64,000 bases of DNA from Gammaproteobacteria bacterium (GTDB lineage: Bacteria; Pseudomonadota; Gammaproteobacteria; Eutrophobiales; Eutrophobiaceae): assembly GCA_030829955.1 (NCBI GenBank), contig JAURNY010000003.1, forward strand, positions 1-64,000. The letters are read 5' to 3'. This document shows, piece by piece, positions 1 to 9,889 of this stretch. A program made the position numbers and the translations under genes. The notes under the pieces are model-generated. The model searched no databases. It was not told where the DNA came from and saw only the letters and a list, made by a program, of their open reading frames with translations. The stretch's first letter is position 1. Every line of letters begins with the position of its first letter.

Positions 1-2
1 CG

Positions 3-1778
3 CAACACACACCTTTCTCCTGCATGAAAGGCAAATCGAAACTGAAATGGTTCCCAAGGATCAAGATGCATATTTTGCCCCCGGAAAAAATTTCTATCGA
101 CCCCGCCATTGTTGGTAATGAGAGACGCAAACAGGCCGTATTGCAAATGCAGGATATCATGTTTCGCATTATTTATAACACCACAGAACAATCCGTCACC
201 CTGTTTGAAACTCTGGCTAATTCAAGTCGGATCAATGGCAAAGACACTGTCGTTCTGGAAGATGCCACACGCGAAACACTGAGTTATAACAACCTGATAT
301 TACGCTCATTGGTGTTGAGCCGTTTGATAAAAAAACAAACCAAGGCGGATGAGCATGTCGGGGTGTTATTACCCAATGTTAATGCCTTACCCATTATATT
401 TTTTGCGTTGCAGTTTTTAGGGCGTGTACCCGCCATGCTGAATTTCACTGCAGGCATTTTCACCATTCAACGTTGTTGTAAGACAGCAACGATAAAAATG
501 ATTCTGACATCACGTCGCTTTATCGAGCAGGCTAATTTACAACCATTAGCAGAAGAACTGGAAAAAGATTACCAGTTAATCTATCTCGACGAGGCCAAAA
601 ACGAGATAACAACCGTTGATAAATTAATTTCTTTATATAAAAGTAAAAACCCTGTAAGACATTATTTAAAACAGCAAATAAATACCAATCCGGATGCCCC
701 TGCAGTCATCTTATTCACCTCGGGTTCCGAAGGTCAGCCCAAAGGCGTTGTATTATCACATAAGAATTTATTATCGAATTATGCACAAGTACGTTGTCAT
801 ATCTATTTCACAACATCGGATATTGTCTTTTGCTGTTTACCCTTGTTTCACTCTTTTGGCTTGAATGCCGGCTTTTTGATGCCAATATTTGGTGGCAGCA
901 GGGTCTTTATGTATCCCACACCACTGCATTACCGTATTATTCCTGAGTTAATCTATGAAATTTGTGCAAATATCTTTTATGCAACGAATACCTTTTTCAA
1001 AGGTTATGCAAAGCATGCCCATTCTTATGATTTTGATTCACTGGATTATGTTGTTGCCGGGGCAGAGAAATTACATGATGATACTGCGCAAATCTGGATG
1101 CAAAAATTTGGCAAACGAATTTTGCAAGGTTATGGCGTTACCGAAACCAGTCCTGTAATTTCTGTTAATAATAAAATGCAAAGCAAGTTTGGCTCGGTTG
1201 GCCGTTTTATTCCCGAGATGGATTATTACCTTGAGCCTGTAGCGGGTATAGATAAAGGCGGCAAACTGGTTGTTAAAGGGCCTAATGTAATGCTGGGATA
1301 TCTGTTACATGATCAACCCGGTGTTTTGCAACCACCTTCAACATCGAAAGGCGTCGGCTGGTACGATACGGGAGATATTGTCGACGTTGATAATGAAGGC
1401 TTTGTCACAATTCTTGGCCGTGCAAAACGTTTTGCCAAGGTCGGAGGTGAAATGGTGTCTCTCTCTGCTGTGGAAGAACTTGCTAGCTTAACCTGGCCTA
1501 ATACGCTTCATGCTGCTGTTGCGGTTCATGATGATCGCAAAGGTGAAAAGATTATTCTGGTGACTGAAAAGAAAGATGCTGAACGTAAGGCATTACAGGA
1601 AGTAGCGAGAAAACATAAGATTGGTGAAATGACCATACCCAGAGAAATACTAATCGTAAATGCCATCCCTGTACTGGGTACAGGTAAGACAGATTACGTA
1701 ACATTAAATAATCAGGTTAATGAAACCCAGTCTAATGCGCCAAAAGAAATACCGCGGTTGATTAATAAACTAAAATAG
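3..1778 (+). CDS. aas: Acyl-ACP synthetase part of an Aas-like bifunctional protein (5' partial)
   Basis: Adenylate-forming (AMP-binding) enzyme. The reading frame is open to the left edge, so the gene starts outside the window. The first visible residues, ending in ILPPEKI, look like the tail of a PlsC acyltransferase domain, which suggests the Aas architecture (lysophospholipid acyltransferase fused to acyl-ACP synthetase, used to re-acylate membrane lysophospholipid). Visible motifs, numbered from the ATG at 24, are the phosphate loop LFTSGSEGQPKG (about 230), GYGVTETSP (about 370), YDTGDIVD (about 450), and the C-terminal GTGKTDY with the catalytic lysine. Other fatty-acid CoA/ACP ligases are possible because the acyltransferase domain itself is not visible. 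Confidence 0.82.
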   Translation, partial: QHTPFSCMKGKSKLKWFPRIKMHILPPEKISIDPAIVGNERRKQAVLQMQDIMFRIIYNTTEQSVTLFETLANSSRINGKDTVVLEDATRETLSYNNLILRSLVLSRLIKKQTKADEHVGVLLPNVNALPIIFFALQFLGRVPAMLNFTAGIFTIQRCCKTATIKMILTSRRFIEQANLQPLAEELEKDYQLIYLDEAKNEITTVDKLISLYKSKNPVRHYLKQQINTNPDAPAVILFTSGSEGQPKGVVLSHKNLLSNYAQVRCHIYFTTSDIVFCCLPLFHSFGLNAGFLMPIFGGSRVFMYPTPLHYRIIPELIYEICANIFYATNTFFKGYAKHAHSYDFDSLDYVVAGAEKLHDDTAQIWMQKFGKRILQGYGVTETSPVISVNNKMQSKFGSVGRFIPEMDYYLEPVAGIDKGGKLVVKGPNVMLGYLLHDQPGVLQPPSTSKGVGWYDTGDIVDVDNEGFVTILGRAKRFAKVGGEMVSLSAVEELASLTWPNTLHAAVAVHDDRKGEKIILVTEKKDAERKALQEVARKHKIGEMTIPREILIVNAIPVLGTGKTDYVTLNNQVNETQSNAPKEIPRLINKLK

Positions 1779-1799
1779 CTGGTTGATAGCGACGATTAA

Positions 1800-2297
1800 T
1801 TATTTAAAGTTATATTTAATTTCTTTAACAATAAAATATTCTTCTTCACCATTTCTGTTCAAGGTAACTTCATCATCAACCGTTTTACCCAATATCAATT
1901 TCGATAATGGTGCATCAACAGTAATATAGTTTTCATGCTGATCAAATTCATCAGCACCGACAATGCGATACTTTTTTTCATTGCCATCTTCATCTTCCAA
2001 TGTCACCCATGCACCAAAAAATATTTTTGATTCATCCTGAACTTCTTTAACTATAGTTAATTTCGGCATGCGTCTTTGTAAATAACCGATCCGTGAATCA
2101 ATCTCTCTTAACTGTTTTTTACGGTAAATATATTCAGCATTTTCCGAACGATCACCTTCAACTGCGGCAGCAGCCAAGAACCTGGCTACTTCATGACGTT
2201 TTTCCCAAAGCGCTGCTGATTCATCCTCAAGTTTTTTATAACCAGGAGCAGTAATATATGGGGCAGACTTAGGTGCGGGTGGTCGCCAGCGTCCCAT
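1800..2297 (-). CDS. greB: Transcription elongation factor GreB
   Basis: GreB rescues backtracked RNA polymerase by stimulating cleavage of the transcript. The N-terminal coiled coil carries the GDRSENAEY tip motif with the acidic residues that enter the polymerase channel, followed by REIDSRIGYL. The C-terminal FKBP-like domain contains FFGAWVTLEDEDG and the YRIVGADE stretch typical of GreB. A longer start four codons upstream (2309) is open, but the family usually begins MGRWRPPAPKS-like, so the ATG at 2297 is preferred. It converges on the aas-like gene. Confidence 0.93.
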   Translation of the reverse strand: MGRWRPPAPKSAPYITAPGYKKLEDESAALWEKRHEVARFLAAAAVEGDRSENAEYIYRKKQLREIDSRIGYLQRRMPKLTIVKEVQDESKIFFGAWVTLEDEDGNEKKYRIVGADEFDQHENYITVDAPLSKLILGKTVDDEVTLNRNGEEEYFIVKEIKYNFK

Positions 2298-2327
2298 GAG
2301 AAAATTCAAGCATTGTCAAAAACCTGA

Positions 2328-2513
2328 TTACTCACTTGAACAGGTTTTAACACCGATCAGTTTGTATGCAGGACAAAAACTGACAGCGCCTGTTAATAAT
2401 GGCACAAGACCAATCAAACCCCATAAGGTTTTGGGTCCTAAAAATACCAGAGACAGTAATGCAAAACCAATAACCACGCGAATAGCTCTGTCTATTGTAC
2501 CTACGTTTTTCAT
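2328..2513 (-). CDS. Small DUF2892 (YgaP-type) inner-membrane protein
   Basis: A 61-residue protein with the family pattern MKNVGTIDRAIR at the start, one or two hydrophobic segments (VVIGFALLSLVFLG and LIGLVPLLTGAV) and a terminal CPAYKLIGVKTC with two conserved cysteines. DUF2892 domains are small membrane modules also found at the end of rhodanese proteins such as YgaP; their biochemical role is not settled. A good GGAGAAA ribosome site precedes the ATG. It lies upstream of greB, about 30 bases away, in the same orientation. Confidence 0.85.
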   Translation of the reverse strand: MKNVGTIDRAIRVVIGFALLSLVFLGPKTLWGLIGLVPLLTGAVSFCPAYKLIGVKTCSSE

Positions 2514-2567
2514 GACTATTTCTCCTAAAATTCTGTTGCATTTATATCATATCAATCAAACAAGTTA

Positions 2568-2581
2568 GTGATTTTAATCAC
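2568..2581. promoter_or_regulatory. Perfect palindrome GTGATTTTAATCAC, CRP/FNR-like operator candidate
   Basis: A 14-base perfect inverted repeat with the GTGA-N6-TCAC spacing of CRP-family half sites. It sits in the 185-base divergent space between the DUF2892 gene and apt. The binding protein is inferred only from the pattern. No convincing -35/-10 pair was recognised on either side. Confidence 0.4.
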
Positions 2582-2698
2582 TTGAGCATCAATTATGTCT
2601 TCCGATTAGCTTAGCAGATAAAAAATTAAAAACTCCACCCAATTAACAATTAAAGTTACACTAACATAAATCAAATATCATCAATATGAGAAATATCT

Positions 2699-3214
2699 AT
2701 GCAAGAAATAACTGCCCTGATTCGAAATATTCCTGATTTCCCGGAACCTGGTATCCAGTTCAAGGATATAACTCCTTTAATGAAAGAACCAAAAGCATTA
2801 AAACTGGCTGTGCTTGAACTTATAAAACCTTTTATTAATGAAGATATTAACTATGTAGCGGGAATGGAAGCACGAGGCTTTATTTTTGGCTCATTAGCTG
2901 CAGCAGAATTGGGCGTTGGCTTTATTCCATTACGTAAACCAGGCAAGTTACCCTATGATGTGAAAAGCCTGTCATATGATCTCGAATATGGTTCTGCTTC
3001 TCTGGAAATACACACTGATGCAGTAGATAGTGCTGATCGTATCTTATTAATTGATGATTTGATCGCAACTGGCGGCACTGCTGCTGCAAGCTGTCAACTA
3101 ATCGAACAGGCTGGTGGTGAAATTGCTGGTTGCGCCTTTGTGATCGAACTCGACTTTTTAAACGGGCGTGAAAAACTTGCTAATCATCAGGTTCATTCCC
3201 TGATTCATTATTAA
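2699..3214 (+). CDS. apt: Adenine phosphoribosyltransferase
   Basis: Purine salvage enzyme that makes AMP from adenine and PRPP in the cytoplasm. At 171 residues it has the family length. The PRPP-binding loop LLIDDLIATGGTAAA lies at about 120-134. The substrate region GMEARGFIFG and the segment FIPLRKPGKLPY are typical of Apt. The N-terminus IPDFPEPGIQFKDITPL is family-like, which supports this ATG even though the ribosome site is weak (GAGAAAT). The MFS gene follows 27 bases downstream and may be co-transcribed. Confidence 0.96.
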   Translation: MQEITALIRNIPDFPEPGIQFKDITPLMKEPKALKLAVLELIKPFINEDINYVAGMEARGFIFGSLAAAELGVGFIPLRKPGKLPYDVKSLSYDLEYGSASLEIHTDAVDSADRILLIDDLIATGGTAAASCQLIEQAGGEIAGCAFVIELDFLNGREKLANHQVHSLIHY

Positions 3215-3241
3215 TATTTAATAAAGAGATAAAAATATCTG

Positions 3242-4408
3242 ATGAATTTTCAACGCACGAAAATTTTTATTGCTGGTATTTGTAGTCTCGTTTTGACAAT
3301 GGGTATTGCTCGCTTTGCATATACACCATTGTTACAGGTTATGCAGGATGCACGACTTATTAATGATGCCGTTGGTGGATGGCTAGCCGCGTTAAATTAT
3401 GTTGGTTATTTGTCAGGCACCATTATCGCTGCTTCGATTAGCAACCTTGTTCTTAAAGATAAACTCTACAGACTCTCTTTGATTATTGCCATCATTAGTA
3501 CCGTGGCGATGGCATGGACAGAAAACTGGATCATTTGGGGAATCTGGCGCTATCTGGCTGGCTTAACTGCTGCTGGTGGATTATTACTAGGCTCCGGTCT
3601 GATTATGAACTGGTTAGTTCGCCATGGTTATAAAATGGATATGGGCATCCATTTTGGCGGTGTCGGTTTAGGTATTGTAGTCACTGCAATCGCAGTTGAA
3701 TGGATGTTGCCATCATTTAACTGGGCAGAACAATGGGAAATATTTGCCGCGATTGGACTAGTACTGGCATTACCCGCCTGGTTATGGCTACCAAGACCAG
3801 ATGGACATGATGTTACCAAATCAGGACAACAACTCACTGATCAGCTTCCAGATGCTAAATGGTTACGAATATTATCACTAAGCTATTTTTGTGTTGGTAT
3901 AGGCTATGTTGTTTATGCCACGTTTATTGTAGTGATTATTAACAACCGAGAAGAATTGATCGGTTATGGTAACTGGGCATGGTTTCTGGTTGGCATCACG
4001 ATGATGCCCTGCTGTTATATCTGGGAAAAGATAGCTGAGCGCGTTAGTGATTTCCTCGCATTTTTAATGGCATACATAATGATGACCATCAGTATCGCGA
4101 TATTAATCTTTGATGTTCCTTTATGGTTAATTGTGATCAGCGCAGTTCTTTATGGCAGTAGCATGATGGGTATCGTCAGCATGATGTTAACTCTGGTAGG
4201 TAAACTGGCACCAACCAAACCTGCAAAACTAATGGGTAAGATTTCTGTTTACTATGCGATTGCACAAATCATCGCACCTGCGTTTGCTGGTCAGGTGGCA
4301 GAGATTACAGGCAATTATTCGTCTGTTATGTTTTATTCAACGATCATTATGATGATCGGCATAGCCCTGTTAGTTCATTTGAAACTAGCAAAAACAAATC
4401 TACTCTAA
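3242..4408 (+). CDS. MFS transporter of the YbfB/YjiJ family
   Basis: A 388-residue membrane protein with about twelve hydrophobic segments. The start region MGIARFAYTPLLQVMQ and GGWLAALNYVGYLSGT match the MFS_4 (YbfB/YjiJ) group of major facilitator proteins. The substrate is unknown for this family. It follows apt closely. About 185 bases downstream separate it from the convergent decarboxylase-like gene; no clear terminator hairpin was found there. Confidence 0.85.
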   Translation: MNFQRTKIFIAGICSLVLTMGIARFAYTPLLQVMQDARLINDAVGGWLAALNYVGYLSGTIIAASISNLVLKDKLYRLSLIIAIISTVAMAWTENWIIWGIWRYLAGLTAAGGLLLGSGLIMNWLVRHGYKMDMGIHFGGVGLGIVVTAIAVEWMLPSFNWAEQWEIFAAIGLVLALPAWLWLPRPDGHDVTKSGQQLTDQLPDAKWLRILSLSYFCVGIGYVVYATFIVVIINNREELIGYGNWAWFLVGITMMPCCYIWEKIAERVSDFLAFLMAYIMMTISIAILIFDVPLWLIVISAVLYGSSMMGIVSMMLTLVGKLAPTKPAKLMGKISVYYAIAQIIAPAFAGQVAEITGNYSSVMFYSTIIMMIGIALLVHLKLAKTNLL

Positions 4409-4593
4409 ACGCATACAGCGTTTATATACTTCTGTTTAATATTTCATTTTATACAATCAACAACGATTGACATCCGTCTGTAAGGATTCATTACGCGTTC
4501 ATCGTGATCCGGCGTTCTCATGATATGGGCAATAGAATAATCGATTGGTAAAAATGTACTTCAAACTGCTGAGACTAAAGCCCATAGAGTATT

Positions 4594-4986
4594 CTATTTA
4601 TCAGCCTGTTTCTGTGAATAATCATCAATAATTTCCTGTGCCGCACGAAAGGCTTCCTGCGATGCAGGTGCACCACAATATGGAGTTGAGTGTAATAACA
4701 CTTCCTTTATCTCATCTACAGTACAACCATTATTCAATGCGCCACGAACATGGCCTTTTAATTCAGTTGGCGCTTTTAAGGCTGTCAACATGGCGATGGT
4801 GACAAGTGAACGTGTTCTTCGATCCAGTCCATCTCGTTGCCAGGTTGAGCCCCACACATGCTCATTGATAAAGTCCTGCAAAGGCTCAGTTAATTCTGTT
4901 GTATTATTTTTAGCACGTTCTACGAACTCTGCACCCATAACTTCGTTTCGAACTTTGAGCCCCTGTTTTTTAGATTCTTCTGACAT
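4594..4986 (-). CDS. Carboxymuconolactone decarboxylase family protein (PcaC-like)
   Basis: A 130-residue protein with the full PcaC-type motif: HVRGALNNG, then DEIKEVLLHSTPYCG and a terminal helix. PcaC decarboxylates 4-carboxymuconolactone in protocatechuate degradation, but many paralogues have other roles, and no other pca gene is present here. It starts two bases after the stop of the SDR gene upstream, so the two are almost certainly one operon and probably act in one pathway. The exact substrate is unknown. Confidence 0.85.
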   Translation of the reverse strand: MSEESKKQGLKVRNEVMGAEFVERAKNNTTELTEPLQDFINEHVWGSTWQRDGLDRRTRSLVTIAMLTALKAPTELKGHVRGALNNGCTVDEIKEVLLHSTPYCGAPASQEAFRAAQEIIDDYSQKQADK

Positions 4987-4988
4987 AT

Positions 4989-5744
4989 TTAAACCAACCC
5001 ACCATTAATATTAATTGATTCACCCGTGATATAAGACGCGTCATCCGACACCAGAAATAAAACCGCCGCCGCAACATCTTCCGGACGACCAAAACGACTC
5101 AAAGGGATCTCACTGATACGTGCATCATAATAATCGCGTTGCATATGTTCTTCTACAAAGGCAGTGGCTATCCAGCCAGGTGATACCACATTCGCTCGAA
5201 TGTTAGGTCCGACTGATTTGGCAAATGATCGCGTAAAGCCCAACACGCCTGCTTTAGTTGCTGCAAATATTTGCGGATTCTGTCCTTGAAAGCCATGAAT
5301 AGATAAATCCCAACTCATGTTAACAAATACACCATGTCCTAGATCTCGAAATTCTTTTTCCATCAACCAACACGCCTGCATTGTGCCTTTTAAATCTACA
5401 TCGATTAATTGTTGCAGTTTGTTATCAAAGTCTGCCTTGGCACCCTCACCTGTTAAGATATCGGCACCGGCATTATTTACCCAGCCATCTATCTTGCCGA
5501 ATCTGGCTGTTGATTGGGTTATTAAGTCCTGAATCTGTTGTTCATCACTCATGTCGGCTTGTATGGCGATAGCATTACCACCAGAACGGGTAATTTCTTC
5601 GACGACTTTTTTAGCAGATGTATTTGATTGACGATAATTAACCACAACACAGGCACCAGCATTGGCACAGGTCAGTGCAATGGCTTGGCCGATACCACTG
5701 CTGGCACCAGTTACGACAATAACTTTATCCTGAAGTTGAATCAT
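4989..5744 (-). CDS. SDR family oxidoreductase with Phe in place of the catalytic Tyr
   Basis: A 251-residue classical short-chain dehydrogenase/reductase fold: TGASSGIG nucleotide-binding motif near residue 13, NNAG at about 90, and the C-terminal SININGG. The expected YxxxK catalytic motif reads FAATK, read directly from the bases near 5260-5275, so the proton-donating tyrosine is missing while the lysine is kept. The serine position lies in NMSWD. It may have an altered reaction or a non-catalytic role. It is coupled to the PcaC-like gene. Confidence 0.88.
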   Translation of the reverse strand: MIQLQDKVIVVTGASSGIGQAIALTCANAGACVVVNYRQSNTSAKKVVEEITRSGGNAIAIQADMSDEQQIQDLITQSTARFGKIDGWVNNAGADILTGEGAKADFDNKLQQLIDVDLKGTMQACWLMEKEFRDLGHGVFVNMSWDLSIHGFQGQNPQIFAATKAGVLGFTRSFAKSVGPNIRANVVSPGWIATAFVEEHMQRDYYDARISEIPLSRFGRPEDVAAAVLFLVSDDASYITGESININGGLV

Positions 5745-5795
5745 TTATGATGTCTATTAAAAATGACTAGTTTAACCGCAAAGGCTTGTTCTGAC

Positions 5796-6629
5796 ATGTC
5801 TGATTTCAATATTAGTGTCGTGATTCCGGTGCATAACCGTGCGAAATTAATAACGCGCGCGCTTGATTCTGTACTTGCTCAGACAATTCCTGCTCAAGAA
5901 GTCATTATTGTCGATGATGGTTCAACTGACAATAATCTTTCAGATGTGCTCACAAAATATCAGGACAAAATTGTATTGATTCAGCAAGAGAATCTAGGCG
6001 TTAGTGCTGCACGAAATATAGGTATTCAACAAGCAACAGGTAACTGGATAGCCTTACTTGATTCTGATGATTCATGGCAAATCAATAAATTGGAACAACA
6101 AGTCGCAGTATTATCAGCTAAACCTGATTATAAATTGTGCCACACCAATGAGACCTGGTATCGAGATGGTGAAGAACTGATGCAAAAGAAAAAACATGAA
6201 AAGAAAGGCGGCTTTATCTTTCAAAATTGCCTGCCATTATGCGTTATCTCCCCTTCTTCAGTATTAATAGAGCGCACACTATTCGATGAAGTCGGTTTAT
6301 TTGATGAAACCCTGCCTGCCTGTGAAGATTATGATCTGTGGTTACGAATTTGCTGTCGTTATCCGGTATTATTTATCGATGAACCGCTAACGAATAAGTT
6401 TGGCGGGCATGACGATCAATTATCCAGAAAATACTGGGGCATGGATCGTTTTCGTATCGTAGCGTTACATAAATGTATACAGCATGAACCATTAAATGCA
6501 CTTGACCGCGAAGCTGCAATCAATATGCTACTTGAGAAGATCGATATTTTCCTTAAAGGCGCCGAGAAACATGGCAACACTGACGAAGCCAGGCGCTTTG
6601 AACAACTAAAACAGCAATATAGCCAATGA
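5796..6629 (+). CDS. Glycosyltransferase family 2
   Basis: A GT-A fold inverting glycosyltransferase: SVVIPVHNRA at the start, VDDGSTD for nucleotide binding, LLDSDDSW as the metal-binding DxD region, and CEDYDLWLR with the likely catalytic base. No membrane segment is seen. An ATG at 5763 is also open, but the ATG at 5796 has an AAGG site eleven bases upstream and begins directly at the conserved fold. The donor and acceptor are unknown. Its stop overlaps the next start (ATGA), so it leads a coupled run of genes to 10663. Confidence 0.86.
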   Translation: MSDFNISVVIPVHNRAKLITRALDSVLAQTIPAQEVIIVDDGSTDNNLSDVLTKYQDKIVLIQQENLGVSAARNIGIQQATGNWIALLDSDDSWQINKLEQQVAVLSAKPDYKLCHTNETWYRDGEELMQKKKHEKKGGFIFQNCLPLCVISPSSVLIERTLFDEVGLFDETLPACEDYDLWLRICCRYPVLFIDEPLTNKFGGHDDQLSRKYWGMDRFRIVALHKCIQHEPLNALDREAAINMLLEKIDIFLKGAEKHGNTDEARRFEQLKQQYSQ

Positions 6630-7453
6630 TTCATTTTTTTTGTGCATTACCCTGCGAAGCAAAACCATTGATTAATCACTTTAAGCTCAAGGTGGATCAA
6701 ACTAGTGACTTATTTAAAATCTATATTACTGATGATAAACGAATAACACTGACAATTTGTGGCATCGGCAAACTCAACGCGGCATCTGCTGCTGCTTATC
6801 ATTGCGCACATATCAATCCTGCTAAATCAGACATTTGGCTAAATATTGGCATTGCCGGTCATCAAGACGCTGAATTAGGCCATGCCTATCTGGCAAATAA
6901 GATTACTGATTCAATTACTCAAGATACGTGGTATCCCCAGTTTATTTTCAAATCACCATGCAAATCATTGTCACTGATTACTCTGGAATCACCATCGAAT
7001 GACTACCAAGCCAGTTTATTTGATATGGAGGCCAGCGGCTTTTATTCTGTTGCGAGTCGAATCGGCACAAATGAACTCATTCATTGCTTCAAAGTGATTT
7101 CCGATAATGCAACGAATGATTTTAAACACCTGAATGCAAAACAGGTGGCTCGGTATATTGAGCAACAGATTGATACGATAGAAAGCATTATTAACATATT
7201 GCAGCCCTATTCCAATGAATTAATACAGATATCAACGCCACCAGATCCGTTTAACAAATTAGTCAATCAGATTCATTTCACAGCTACTGAAAAAATACAG
7301 CTTGAGCGTTTATTGATACAATGGAAAGTCCGACTACCCGAAATAAAACCAGATAATGTTATTAATTTAGACATGAAAGCAAAAGCTGTATTAAAAACAT
7401 TAGCTAACCAACTTGAAGCATCACCATTAAACTTTCCTATGATGAGAAAATGA
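6626..7453 (+). CDS. Nucleoside phosphorylase/nucleosidase-like protein (MTAN/PNP superfamily)
   Basis: The first about 190 residues fit the phosphorylase superfamily: the start MIHFFCALPCEAKPL, GIGKLNAASAA, WLNIGIAGH, DMEASGFYS (purine/ribose contact) and ISDNATND with the likely catalytic Asp. The last about 80 residues are a helical tail of unknown role. The gene overlaps both neighbours by four bases, and the next gene is an SPL-like radical SAM protein, so a joint role in nucleoside or DNA-base metabolism is plausible but inferred. The substrate cannot be told. Confidence 0.75.
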   Translation: MIHFFCALPCEAKPLINHFKLKVDQTSDLFKIYITDDKRITLTICGIGKLNAASAAAYHCAHINPAKSDIWLNIGIAGHQDAELGHAYLANKITDSITQDTWYPQFIFKSPCKSLSLITLESPSNDYQASLFDMEASGFYSVASRIGTNELIHCFKVISDNATNDFKHLNAKQVARYIEQQIDTIESIINILQPYSNELIQISTPPDPFNKLVNQIHFTATEKIQLERLLIQWKVRLPEIKPDNVINLDMKAKAVLKTLANQLEASPLNFPMMRK

Positions 7454-8448
7454 TTGGAACGATTTATATTGAAGAAGAAATATCTTCACACCCGCGTACG
7501 CTTGAAATATTAAAACGTTATCAAGGTGCAACACTTATCGAAATCAATGCTTATGGCGAAGTGTTTAATCGCAAGTCTCAAAACTTTAGACTACAAAAGC
7601 ATCAACCATCTTTAATACTGGCAAAGAAACATAAAGGTTATGTCTTACCCACACCAAAACAATACAGCTTAGGTGCAGAATACAATTATTATTTTTCTCA
7701 TATGCTCAATTGCTTGTATGACTGTCGATATTGTTTTCTACAAGGCATGTTTCAATCTGCACATTATGTTTTGTTTGTAAACTATGAAGATTTTATTAGC
7801 GAACTAAAGCAAACCATTGCCCAACATCATAAAGAACCTGTGCACATCTTTTCTGGTTATGATTGTGATAGTTTAGCGCTAGACCCATTGACCAACTTTA
7901 CTAATTCGTTTTTACCTTTCTTTGAAGACGAACCAAATGCATTATTGGAATTGCGAACCAAAAGCACGCAAGCCAGAACATTACTCAAACGCAAAGCTTT
8001 ATCAAACTGTGTAGTAGCATTCAGTTTTACACCAGACAAGATTAGTCAGGTACTGGAGCATAAAGTGCCAAGCATTAAAAAACGCTTGAACACCATGATC
8101 GAATTGCAAAAAGCTGGCTGGCAGATCGGTCTTCGCTTTGATCCTTTAATCTATTGCGACGATTATAAGGAGCTATATAAAGCACTATTTCATGATTTAT
8201 TTAACAAACTTGATTCATCGTTAATACATTCTGCGAGCCTTGGCAGCTTCCGTTTACCCAAGCCCTACTTCCGTAAACTGGAAAAACTCTATCCTGATGA
8301 TGTTCTGTTAACATCGCCCGTTGAAGAGGAAGATAAACAGATCGGTTATCCGGCTAACATACGTGACAATATGCTTAATTTTGCAGCCGATCAGATTACA
8401 AACTATATTCCTGAGCAAAAGTTCTTCCCCTGCCATGAAATGATTTGA
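7450..8448 (+). CDS. SPL-family radical SAM protein (spore photoproduct lyase-like)
   Basis: A 332-residue radical SAM protein with the cluster motif CLYDCRYCF (CxxxCxxC, near residue 94-101). The surroundings, YFSHMLNC before and FLQG after it, resemble spore photoproduct lyase. The family splits UV-induced thymine dimers in endospores, and homologues without known function occur in non-sporulating bacteria. Further cysteines are present in GYDCDS and near the C-terminus (FFPCHEMI); which one, if any, acts as hydrogen donor is unknown. It is coupled to the nucleosidase-like gene. Confidence 0.85.
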   Translation: MIGTIYIEEEISSHPRTLEILKRYQGATLIEINAYGEVFNRKSQNFRLQKHQPSLILAKKHKGYVLPTPKQYSLGAEYNYYFSHMLNCLYDCRYCFLQGMFQSAHYVLFVNYEDFISELKQTIAQHHKEPVHIFSGYDCDSLALDPLTNFTNSFLPFFEDEPNALLELRTKSTQARTLLKRKALSNCVVAFSFTPDKISQVLEHKVPSIKKRLNTMIELQKAGWQIGLRFDPLIYCDDYKELYKALFHDLFNKLDSSLIHSASLGSFRLPKPYFRKLEKLYPDDVLLTSPVEEEDKQIGYPANIRDNMLNFAADQITNYIPEQKFFPCHEMI

Positions 8449-8450
8449 TT

Positions 8451-9889
8451 ATGTCTGAGCAAACCATCATCTATCTCACTTTCTTTGCCTATTTATTATT
8501 GATGTTTGTCATCGGTATCATGGCATGGCGACGTACGCAAACTATGTCCGATTATATTCTTGGTGGCCGCAAACTCGGCAAATGGACAACAGCTATCAGT
8601 GCCGGTGCATCGGACATGAGTGGCTGGTTATTGCTAGGGCTTCCCGGTTATGCCTATTTAGCGGGATTGGAAGCAATCTGGATTGCTATTGGTTTATTTA
8701 TCGGTACAGCCTGTAACTGGTATCTGGTAGCACCACGTTTGCGACAAGATACCGAAACATTTGATAACTCGCTCACAATACCCGAATATTTTGAACGACG
8801 ATTTAATGACAACACACATCGCTTACGATTAATTTCTGCATTGATCATTTTGATGTTTTATTTCTTTTATACGAGTTCCGGTTTAGTTGCAGGTGGTAAG
8901 TTATTTGAATCAGTATTTGGCATATCGTACACATGGGCAGTCATTCTTGGCGCAGGCATGATATTACTTTATACCTGCCTTGGCGGTTTTCTCGCGGTGA
9001 GTTGGACTGACTTAATACAAGGATTATTGATGGCGTTAGCACTCAGTGTAGTTGCTTTATTGTCTTTAAGTAAGATAGGTGGATTTAGTTCACTGACTGA
9101 TTCAATGCAGATCATTAATTTTGAACTGATCGATGCCTTTACCAGTACTAATGGTCAGGCGCTTGGCGTTATTGGAATTGTTTCCTTACTCGGCTGGGGA
9201 CTCGGTTATTTTGGGCAACCACATATACTAATTCGATTTATGTCGATTGATTCTGCATCGTATATACCATCAGCTAGACGCATCGCATTAAGCTGGACGG
9301 CATTAGGATTAATCGCTGCATTATTGATTGGTTTTTCCGGATTAGCGTTATTACCAGAACTACTCACTGGTGCTGACAGTGAAAAAGTATTTATCGAATT
9401 ACTCAGTATCCTGTTACACCCCTTACCTGTAGGAATTTGTTTGGCAGCAATACTCGCCGCCATAATGAGTACTGCTGACTCACAACTACTTGTTGCTTCA
9501 TCAGCAATCACGGAAGATTTTTATAAAGTATTTAAACAAGATGTATCTGATAAAACGCTGGTTAATCTTGGGCGTGTTACGGTTATCCTGTTAACCATTG
9601 CAGCAACTCTGCTTGCATTAAAACAGGATAATAAAGTGATCGATTTAGTTGCCTATGCCTGGGCAGGTTTTGGCGCCGCATTTGGTCCGATAATTCTTTT
9701 ATCTCTTTACTGGAAAAACCTTTTTTATCAATCAGCCATGACAGGTATACTCTCTGGAGCAATAAGCGTAATCGTATGGAAAAATATTGAATCAGCTCAT
9801 TCTATTTTTGCCTTATATGAACTTTTACCTGGATTTATTATTAGTACAATAAGTATTCTAATTTCGGAATTTATTATCAAAGCAAAATA

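Noticed and set aside
2296-2568. 90-codon plus-strand frame opposite the DUF2892 gene and the greB start
   Set aside because: It is antisense to a well-supported small gene and to the greB start; its protein has no family-like pattern.
4409-4593. Possible terminator between the MFS gene and the PcaC-like gene
   Set aside because: Only scattered short inverted repeats were found, none with a T-run.
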